A DNA stretch of 64,000 bases from contig JBANAY010000003.1 in assembly GCA_037952775.1 (NCBI GenBank), positions 8,184,001 through 8,248,000 of the forward strand. The letters are read 5' to 3'. Below are positions 56,260-64,000 of this stretch, piece after piece (within the stretch, counting starts at the first letter, position 1; each line of letters opens with the position of its first letter). Source of the DNA: Clonostachys chloroleuca (lineage: Eukaryota; Ascomycota; Sordariomycetes; Hypocreales; Bionectriaceae). Made by a program: the position numbers and the translations under genes. Below the pieces are notes generated by a model. It did not search any database, had not been told where the DNA came from, and worked only from the letters and a program-made list of their open reading frames with translations.

Positions 56260-57613
56260 CTAAGATGCCATGAAAAGCAGCGTGCAGGCAATGGCAAGCA
56301 GTGACCAGTGGCTTGGAACAGATACGAATGAGCTCGTACTCTCTGGAGAGCAGCTATAATTCCCTGGGAGCCTATCTTTCATTTCCGTAAACACGCCACA
56401 GTCGAGAAGAGGATAAGATGCAAGGACTCTAAAGCGTTGGGTTATTCTCGTGGTTCCTTCAATTAGAGGTTTACTAAGAAGAAAATCAGCAATAGAGGCC
56501 TTCAGATGGTACATATTCTACACTTACAAAAAGTTGGTTGACACATTCCCCAAAATGTAGAAGTTGGACATGGTTTGATTGGGCCAGTACCACGTCTGTC
56601 TTCCTTCTGCATTGACCGAAGACTCAAAACGGAGCTTACGCACCAGCGCAATTGAGATGCTCACATTGTTCCACTTTCGGGAGTTCCAGGGAGGTCATGC
56701 GATCTCCCCGAATAGAAACATTAGAGACCTGGTCAAATGGAAGTCGCAGATCCGTAATCATATCATTCATCGACTTGAAACTTCCAATCGAGAGGCTGGT
56801 TATCTTGGAGCCTCGCTCAATTCCAATAATGCCCTCTCTAGTCTCCAACTCGCTGATATAGACCGTTTCTGAATCAGGGCAGCCAATAATAAGGGTGATG
56901 TTGGGAGGAGGGCTCCAATATCGATACTTCAACTGGCCACTGATATGCGCACTGAGAATACTCTTCCAGCCCAAAGTGAGTTGTTTAACGTTGGGTATGT
57001 TTTGAATTGTGATGCCCGGCAATCGCGCTTCATTCGCAGTTGCAATAGGGCCTTTGAAAAGACCGTCAAGACTTTCAACACTGCCCCCGTCGAATATGTA
57101 TATCTAACCGGTATAGTTTCTAATAAACCCTTTCAGCTCGTCGATTTTAAACTCTTGTAGCTTTGGGGCCTCTAGATGCAGGAAACGAAAGTACTTCAAA
57201 TTTGTGAAGTCAATATGGCTGAGATTTGCCATTGAGGCAAAGGAAACTGACTCGGAAATATTTCCAACATTCGGCAGAATCAGCCTCTCAAGTCCATTGG
57301 GCCCTATTAGTCTGAAAACTCCATCAACAAGCTTCAAGGTAGAGCTGCTGATATTGAACAGTGTACCGACTTGGCCACCTTAGTCGCTGAGGGGATTATG
57401 CTTCCAGTCACCCCGAACTTCTTCGACGCCGGCTAGATTGATGTTCTCGCTAATATCACCTCCAAATATCAAGTCGCCGCCAATTATCTTGCAGTTTTCT
57501 CGCAGGTCCTTGGCATCGCTTTCTTTGGTGATGGTAAAATTTCCAAGGGGGGGGGGGGAGGTTGCTAACTTTATACCAGAATCGATAAAGCAGTCCCGGA
57601 GAGCCACAGTCAT
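56260..57613 (-). pseudogene. ECM33-like GPI-anchored cell-wall protein, two in-frame stops
   Basis: Remnant of a secreted, GPI-anchored receptor-L-domain protein of the Ecm33/Sps2 type involved in cell-wall organisation. The N-terminal block (from about 57613) reads GNFTITKESDAKDLRENCKI then GGDLIFGG and NLAGVEEVRGDWKHNPLSD. TAA at 57380-57382 follows. The same frame then gives TLFNISSSTLKLVDGVFRLI and FIRNYTG, TAG at 57104-57106, then SVESLDGLFKGPI and NIPNVKQLTLGWKSILSAHI. Further 3', an intron-separated exon ends DCGVFTEMKDRLPGNYSCSP with a C-terminal hydrophobic tail (HWSLLAIACTLLFMAS) preceded by Ser-rich sequence, a typical GPI signal. No secretion signal was located with confidence. 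A G12 tract at 57547-57558 encodes a Pro run. The two stops fit CAA/CAG to TAA/TAG changes. Confidence 0.8.
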
Positions 57614-58984
57614 GAATGACCAAAAACTATTGACATTTTGGAGTTCTACGGGTAGTAGGTCCCATTTCTACTCGGAAATGGAAACGAGTGGCAACTATAT
57701 CCTACACAAGGGGCTCAGAATAGCTAAACCTGCTGTGATAAAGGTAGATGATAGATCGCGGTGAGGAGGCATATCAGGACAATGGGACTTTTGGCAAGAT
57801 GTTCGATGTGGCACTCTATCTGATTTAGAAGCACCCAATATTCAATCGTAGAAATGACAAAGATTTCTTGTTTTTTAAGTAAGACATGTTGAAAGTCTTT
57901 GGACTTTGTATATCGGAGGAAAGCTATGTGATTCTTAGGTGTTCTAGAAAGTTGATGAGCGAGCCTAAGATAGCCTACCTTGGTATACCTAGGGTACAAC
58001 TCCCTACACTTCAGGGTTTACATTGGCGGGTATGCCCATTATGTTGAAAACTGAAGAAAAGTAAAAGGAGGATCACTACGGACAAGACGGCCGTAGCGGA
58101 AGATCCTGCTGGCAGATACATATTTACTAGCTGTCGATGGATCGTGCTATCCCTTCAACTGCGCGAGAGTAGATTTTGAATTATGTCAAAAGCGACCTCT
58201 AATAAGGAGGTCCACCAGGACCGTGGTCCTATATGTTGAAGAACGGTGCGGCGTTGTGTAGACGCCCTCGAAACCTCGTGCTTTGTAAACATTGCAGTGA
58301 CCTCTACATATATCAGCATGTTGTAGCAGGCTCCCCGGTAAGAAATGCTGGTGAAGTCATGGGACTACGTGCATCCAGGAGAAATACCTACATATAATAT
58401 GAAGCACAACATCAGAACGGAAAGTGGGTTTACGTAGCAAGGGGTATCCATTCAATGATGTTGTGAGTGAAAGTCGCAACAAAAGGTTCATTGTAGATCC
58501 ATATTCTTGTAGAAGGTGAACTTGGGTACTGCCATCCAAATATGCCCTTGTGACCCCAGAATTTCTCCCCATTATCTGAAAATTGGGTACGTTCATATTC
58601 CATAGGTCAAACTAGGATTATTCGGCTATTCTCCTTCTCTTCTGGTTTCAAAACCTGCCTAGGCTGGTCAAGCTGTTCCATTTTGGGCAGCTAAGTAACG
58701 CTCATGATTAACAATCTCGGTTTCGATCTCGCTGTCGGTTTCGGTACTATCCAATTGGTCAACCCCAAACTCAAGTCTGCGATCTGAAACAGATCTTACG
58801 GGCAGAGTGCACTAATCAGGAGCAAGATATTGTACATCTTGCAGCCCTATAATAAATCGCCCGTAATGGATGGGTAATCCGTCTCATTTTATAGGTCCCC
58901 CAAGAAACAAAGGTCATCGGCCCCTGAACTCGCCTCTCGGATAAATGACATTCAGGTGTAGACTGCGTTCCTATATTATTGTCA
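57614..58984. other. Region between surface-protein remnants
   Basis: No intact gene. A minus-strand frame at 58596-58357 (MNVPNFQIMGRNSG...) could be part of the relic listed next, and a hydrophobic stretch near 57790-57730 (LAKSPIVLICLLTAIYHLPL) might be the lost signal peptide of the ECM33-like gene. Neither can be proved. Confidence 0.3.
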
Positions 58985-59400
58985 GTAGCGCTCATCCGCT
59001 TTTTCTACTCTACAATTCGTCGGCACCAATTGTTGGAAGGAAATATTCAGACCACAGGATGTTAATAGTGCCAATGCAGTACTAAAATGTCTTTTGATTG
59101 ACAATTGGAACTGGAGATGAGATGCCTGGCATGTCATTGGCGACATCCCAGCATCTTGGTAAGGGTATTTTGTACTTGAAACTCTCCAACACCTTGCCAA
59201 ACAGGAAAGTGTCAACTCCTGAGACTACTGTGTCCAATTTATCCAATGTACCTGGGGTTTGTGAAATGGCACTCCAGAGTCCGAGGTATTGGCTCTGCGT
59301 TTCAGATGAGATTCTGATCTTGGACTGCTATATATTGCGTTCCTTCCGGAGTTGCTATCCTAATGTTAGACTTCTTGACATGATATTGCTCGTGTTGACA
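58985..59400 (-). pseudogene. Unrecognised gene relic with frameshift
   Basis: Minus-strand sequence reads IRISSETQSQYLGLWSAISQ, TPGTLDKLDTVVSGVDTFLF, GKVLESFKYKIPLPRCWDVA, NDMPGISSPVPIVNQKTF, meets TAG, and continues in another frame as STALALLTSCGLNISFQQLV then PTNCRVEKADERY. The two parts read as one protein broken by a one-base indel near 59100. The family was not recognised. The spaced Cys residues suggest an extracellular protein, which would fit its position between a cell-wall protein remnant and a secreted flavocytochrome; this is inference. Confidence 0.4.
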
Positions 59401-59480
59401 AGCACACATCATTAGAATACACACACTAGAGTTGTTTTTCGTCTGTTATTCATACAATCTTTCTTGCTCTGATCCTCGTC

Positions 59481-61847
59481 ATGACGGGCAAGAGCCTCCT
59501 GGCATGGCTTGCCTTTGGCTTCAGTCTTGCCTCCATTGGCGCACACGCCCAGCAGTCTGAGTCGTTCACTGATTCCAAAACAGGAATTACATACCAACAA
59601 GTTACCCAGGGTGACTACACTTTCGGTATCGCCCTCTCTGAAACCTCTTCTACCGATTTCATTGGCCGGCTCAGTGCCCAGACAAAAGGATGGGCAGGTG
59701 TATCACTCGGCGGGCGCATGAGCGGGAGCGTCATGATCGTTGCTTGGCCGAACGAAGGCAGTATTGTGTCGTCGCTACGCAAAGCAACCGGCTACTCAAG
59801 CCCTGCTGTTTTCACTGGCACTGGGACATTGAAACCTATACCTGCTGGCAACTCTATTGACGACACGTCATTCACCTATACGTTCCTATGTGAGGGCTGT
59901 CTCCAAACTGATGGCAGCACTTTTGCGGCGGATGCTTCGTCGGCCAACATTGGCTATGGCCTCGCGGCCTCGGCTGTCAGCTCGCCTTCGTCACCTTCTT
60001 CCGCTCTTGGCTTTCACTCTTCAGGCTTCGGTCTGTTCGGTGTAGATATTGCCGCTGCGAGATCATCAAAGTTTGCTGAATGGACCGCCCAAGCCGAGGA
60101 CCCTGGTTCACCCGGCGACCCAGGCGGCCCTCCTGGAGGTGGGAACGGAACAGTCCCCATCTCTAACTCGACCTACGACTACATAGTTGTGGGTGGCGGT
60201 CCCGCTGGTCTCATTGCATCACAGCGTCTGACAGAGACTGGCCGCTCCGTTCTACTCATTGAGCGCGGCAAGGCTTCCACCGCGTCAAGCGGAGGCACGC
60301 AGTTTGTTCCGTTCAACGATAGTCTCACGTATTACGACGTCCCCGGGGTGTTCTACTCTCTGGCTACTGCTACGGAGGGAGAGGGATATTGCACAGACAC
60401 GGCCGCCATCGCTGGATGCATTCTTGGTGGAGGCGGCTCCGTCAACGGTCTTGCATTCATCCACCCTCCCACCTGGGACTTTGATGACCATTGGCCCGAG
60501 GGATGGAAATGGTCAGACGTCAAAGCCGCATCCGAGAGACTTTATTCCAGAAACCCAGGTACAACCTCGCCATCCCGTGACGGCAAATGGTACGATAATG
60601 AGGTTACCGATGTGATGGGCCCCTGGCTCGAGAGCAATGGCTGGAATCGATCTGATAGCATCTTGGACACCGATGACAAGATTAAATCTTTGGCCCTCCT
60701 TCAATTAACGTGAGTTTGATCCGCCTGCTGCATTATGACGTTAATTTCAGCTGAAGTTTCCTAACTCTTGTGCCAGGTCGCTAATGGTCTCCGTGCCGGT
60801 CCCATCCAAACCTATCTACCGTTAGCCCAGGCAACAAGGAGATTTAAGCTTGAACTTAACATGAAGGTCATCAGAGTGATTCGTAATGGATCTACTATGA
60901 CTGGTGTCGAAGTGGAGACAGCGAGCGGCCGACTGATCATCAACTTGAACCCAGGTGGTAGCGTTGTCCTTGCTGCCGGTGTCATGTCCACTCCCCGAGT
61001 CCTCTTCAACTCAGGCATTGGCCCGGCGGAGCAGATAAATATCGTCAAGTCGGGCTCGGCTAGTGTCACGCTCCCGCCTGAGAGCGAGTGGATCGAGCTT
61101 CCTGTCGGCAAAGTGATCAAAGATCATTCACGTTATCAAATCACTTTCAATGTGACCAACGGTTTGACCACCTACAGTCAGGACCAACTGGTCCACCCTT
61201 CAGAAGCGGACGAGGAACTCTTCAATGCGTCTTCCGGTGTTCTTACCCAGTCTTTCCAACGTCTAGATGCTTGGAGACGAATCACCACAACGGACGGTCA
61301 TAACATCATGTTCCAATCGTACTGCAACTCCAACGCCAATGACACGGTCACATGTGGTCTAATGATGACCCACGGACTGACTTCAGTAGGCACGCTCGGA
61401 ATCGATGGCACTGGCACCACGCTCTTTACCAAAGAGCCCTGGACAAACACTGATACTGACCGGGAGGCATGGGCCCTCTTTATCAACGAGCTTTTAGACA
61501 TGGCTCGTAAACCTGATAGCCCGCTCGTCTTCTCTGGTGGTTCTAATGCTACAGCTGATGCTTTTCTTAGCACGCCTGCCCAGCCTGGCATCCATATGGT
61601 CGCAAGTGCTAAGATGGGCACCGATGATGGCCGTTCAAATGGCACAGCAGTTGTCGATCTAGACACCAAGGTATACGGAACCGACAATTTGTTCGTGGTT
61701 GATGCATCATTCCACCCTGACCTTCCTACTGGAAACACTCAGGCTATCGTCATGGTCGCTGCTGAACGTGCGGTGGAGAGGATTATTACGCTCCAAAGTA
61801 GTGGCTTCTCGCAGCAGAAGAAGCGGGCTGTTTATTTGAGTCCTTAA
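59481..61847 (+). CDS. Cellobiose-dehydrogenase-like secreted flavocytochrome (one-base frameshift)
   Basis: Extracellular flavocytochrome that oxidises cellobiose and passes electrons to LPMOs. Signal peptide is about residues 1-23 (LLAWLAFGFSLASIGAHA). The heme-b cytochrome domain (about 24-205) has Met80 in GGRM and His179 in GFHSSGFG as likely axial ligands. A Pro/Gly linker (206-222) leads to the GMC flavodehydrogenase with YDYIVVGGGPAGLIASQRLT and the catalytic His-Asn pair in FHPDLPTGNTQ. No C-terminal CBM1 is present. Exon 1 is 59481-60709 and exon 2 is 60777-61847. The 67-base GTGAGT..CCAG intron fits only if one base is missing between about 60660 and 60690; the shifted frame there reads FGPPSIN and continues VANGLRAGPIQTYLPLAQA. 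As read, translation is out of frame after about residue 400. This could be a real mutation or a base error. Confidence 0.88.
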
Positions 61848-62650
61848 ATTAGTATCTGGGCTTCTCCTGGGGAGTTCTAGAATCTATTTGCTTCTTCCAT
61901 ACCCTAAAAAGGTCATGGGCTTTCTGAACTCAAGAGTCGGAAACCTAGCTTGGGAATACCAGGAGAAGCCAGTTCCAGTGCCAACCAATATTTATTAGAT
62001 TTTACCAACATCGAGATTTATCTTTGCTGCCTTTACTCAAATTTTTCATCATCTCGCAAGAATAGCTTATGACGAAGAGGTGAGTATATGAAACAGCTTC
62101 TGGGTAAACAAGAATTGGAAATGAAGAGATGGCTTTAACTATTTCTATTTACATCTTGTATACGTTCTCCTTGAACTTGCTTATTGAACATAAATAGATA
62201 TTAAAGCCACCACGAGACATTCTTACACGCGGGGCATGGAATTTGGACCAAATGGGTTTGGTAACGTGATAGTGTAATTTTTAGTCAATATTCCATTTCA
62301 TTGCATGCATATTCTTCAACCATTGTTTCAACTAAACAGAGATACAGTTGGTAGAAAGCGAGATTTGATATCCCTTGTCTTCTCCTTTTTCTTGCTCATG
62401 ACTACTTACATAGAGGAGAATATTAGTTGAGCACAATATAAGCGTAAAAATATGTTTTTGTCATTTAGCTTGATTAATCAGATTCCCGTTGCTGTTACTT
62501 TTGGGAGCGGAGTTTCAATAATCACACCATTCTACACTTAAGGCAAGGTAACCTCTACCTACTGAATAGACATGAACTTGACATAGTTTATAGGATTAAA
62601 CGGGAGGCTTTAATCAAGCTAAGTGTGACAATATTCCCTTATTTATTTGA
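61848..62650. other. Intergenic region between convergent genes
   Basis: No gene was found between the CDH stop codon and the DAO-type oxidoreductase stop codon. Confidence 0.35.
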
Positions 62651-63781
62651 TCATTCCTTAAAGCGGTCAAGCCGGAAATCACTCAAGGCGGGGTCACTCT
62701 CTCCAGTGAGAATCTGCTTGCTGAGGAGCTCGCCGACGATGGCGGCATTGGTGACACCCGAATGCATGGTGGCGATAGTTAGGCCATCAATGCCAGTAGA
62801 TCCCAAAATTGGAAGACCATCCTCAGGGTATGGCCTATAACCGACAGTATAGTAATCGAGCTTGAGCTTCTCGCTGTGCTTGAGTGTCTTTCGCACCAAG
62901 GCAAACACCGCCTCGGCTACCTCCTGTGGATCCTCTTCCTCGACCTCAGCACCCGCGCGGATGCGGCCGTCGAGTGTTTGGCGCAGATGCAGGTCTTTGG
63001 TGTAGACAACACTGTTGGCTAATTTTGTCTTGGTTGGCCGAGAATTGACAAGGATACCTTCCTTGCTTGTCACGGGCAGGGCAACGTTCTCCGTGGCAAG
63101 GAGATCAACGCTGCCGACACCGGCAGCAACAACGACATGGTCGGCCTGGATCTCCCCAGCGGCTGTGACGACACCGCTGATGCGACCATCGGTTTTGATA
63201 AATCCCGTGGCGGTTGTTTCAACGAGCTGAGCTCCCTTTGCCTCGGCGTGGGTGATCAGTTGGCGCGCTGCGATGTGTGCCTCAACGGCGCCTTCTTCAG
63301 AAACATATACACCCCATTCAGGAATACTGCTATCTTGAATGTTGGGCTCGAGCTCAGCAATAGTCGAGTGGTCGACACGGATGATGTCAGAGCCCCAGCC
63401 GGCATATTTGTCCAAGTACGCCTGGAGTTCCTCAGGATCCAAGCTCCAATTCAAGCCGCCTCCCCAGTGAACAGGAAGGTCTGGAAGCTCTTCACTGATC
63501 TCTTTCCATCGCTTGACAGAGCGATCGCGGAAGTTGTAGTAGTATTGGGGGTCGCCAGATACCGCGTTGATCCAAGCAAATGAGTTGGGCGTTGCCACAC
63601 CGCCAACCTGTTCGGCAATAACCGTGACGTTTGTGTCTTGGGAGAGATGCCAAGCGATGGAGGCACCGACAATTCCGCCGCCCACGACTACAACGTGCTG
63701 AGGGATGGATTCGACGCTCATTGTGGTGTCCTTGGGAGGGAACCAGGTAGTTGGTGCGGAGGACAGATCAAACTGTTCCAT
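62651..63781 (-). CDS. FAD-dependent oxidoreductase (DAO / glycine-D-amino-acid oxidase fold)
   Basis: Flavoenzyme of 376 residues, or 356 from the second Met (63721, MSVESIPQ), which places the Rossmann fold nearer the N-terminus and is slightly preferred. The FAD-binding motif is VVVVGGGIVGASIAWHLSQD. Other DAO features are PNSFAWINAVSG, the second dinucleotide segment DHVVVAAGVGSVDLLA and the C-terminal GYRPYPEDGLPILGSTGIDG then TIATMHSGVTNAAIVGELLS. Single exon, no signal peptide or membrane span. The family oxidises amines, amino acids or sarcosine-like substrates; the specific substrate cannot be told. The gene is intact. Confidence 0.9.
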   Translation of the reverse strand: MEQFDLSSAPTTWFPPKDTTMSVESIPQHVVVVGGGIVGASIAWHLSQDTNVTVIAEQVGGVATPNSFAWINAVSGDPQYYYNFRDRSVKRWKEISEELPDLPVHWGGGLNWSLDPEELQAYLDKYAGWGSDIIRVDHSTIAELEPNIQDSSIPEWGVYVSEEGAVEAHIAARQLITHAEAKGAQLVETTATGFIKTDGRISGVVTAAGEIQADHVVVAAGVGSVDLLATENVALPVTSKEGILVNSRPTKTKLANSVVYTKDLHLRQTLDGRIRAGAEVEEEDPQEVAEAVFALVRKTLKHSEKLKLDYYTVGYRPYPEDGLPILGSTGIDGLTIATMHSGVTNAAIVGELLSKQILTGESDPALSDFRLDRFKE

Positions 63782-64000
63782 TGCTGCCCAGAGCTTCAGC
63801 AGCTATATACCTTCTTGATATTAAACGTCGGCGCTTTCTCCGATAGTTTTCATAACTGTTGGCACGCCGACATCGCGATTTTAACAGTTACACCTTCCAG
63901 ATTAATATACCCGGAGTCCTGGTAATGGCTCAGCGGGGTATTTCCGACCCAGAAAATTGAGCACTATGTTACTATTTCTCTGTGGAGAAATGAGCCCATT
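63782..64000. other. Right edge, upstream of DAO-type oxidoreductase
   Basis: Short 5' flank of the oxidoreductase running to the window edge. No feature is visible. Confidence 0.3.

Noticed and set aside
54102..63900. Possible single secondary-metabolite cluster from the NmrA-like, ECH, CDH and FAD oxidoreductase genes
   Set aside because: No polyketide, peptide or terpene synthase is present, and the enzymes have unrelated typical roles.

Overview
The window looks like a chromosomal segment of a filamentous ascomycete (Pezizomycotina, probably Eurotiomycetes). The support is short GT-AG introns of about 45-70 bases with CTAAC/CTGAC-like branch sites, Zn(II)2Cys6 regulators, a HET-domain protein, a CYP53-type benzoate hydroxylase, a cellobiose dehydrogenase and a CrpA-like copper ATPase. 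No rRNA, tRNA, CRISPR array or intact transposon was seen. The species assignment is inference.

Layout. 0.4-10 kb: a C2H2+Zn2Cys6 regulator, a cytochrome P450 with a stop codon just before its heme loop, a heavily interrupted SDR gene and an intact HET-domain gene. 10-16.5 kb: an orphan multi-pass membrane protein, an FAD aromatic hydroxylase, a divergent Frm2-type nitroreductase, a VOC/glyoxalase-fold gene with a one-base frameshift and a truncated maleylacetate-reductase-like gene. Together these look like the remains of an aromatic-compound catabolic locus. 16.5-22 kb: AT-rich islands, an unrecognised gene remnant and a Zn2Cys6 regulator. 22-36 kb: an orphan kinase-like gene, a GFA-family protein, an aquaporin, a RidA protein, a nitronate monooxygenase, a broken PEP-mutase/isocitrate-lyase family gene and an intact CYP53 P450. 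37-45 kb: a P1B copper ATPase with an extraordinary Cys-Cys-rich N-terminus, divergent from a VIT/VWA protein. 45.6-50.5 kb: a decayed LRR/F-box-like gene, an intact F-box gene and poorly defined remnants. 51-54 kb: a RecQ helicase in nine exons. 54-59.4 kb: a run of damaged genes (N-terminally missing enoyl-CoA hydratase, NmrA-like protein with an in-frame stop, ECM33-like GPI protein with two stops, an unknown relic). 59.5-64 kb: a secreted cellobiose-dehydrogenase-like flavocytochrome with a one-base frameshift, and a DAO-type FAD oxidoreductase.

The dominant theme is a mosaic. Intact core-like genes (RecQ, Cu-ATPase, VIT/VWA, HET, aquaporin, NMO, CYP53) alternate with at least nine catabolic, secondary-metabolic or surface genes that carry in-frame stops, indels or truncations. 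AT-rich, TpA-rich islands lie between them, consistent with RIP-like mutation, though assembly error must be excluded for the single indels. Exon boundaries were read by hand from splice consensus plus frame continuity and were checked for phase. Homology calls come from recognised motifs, not from database searches.
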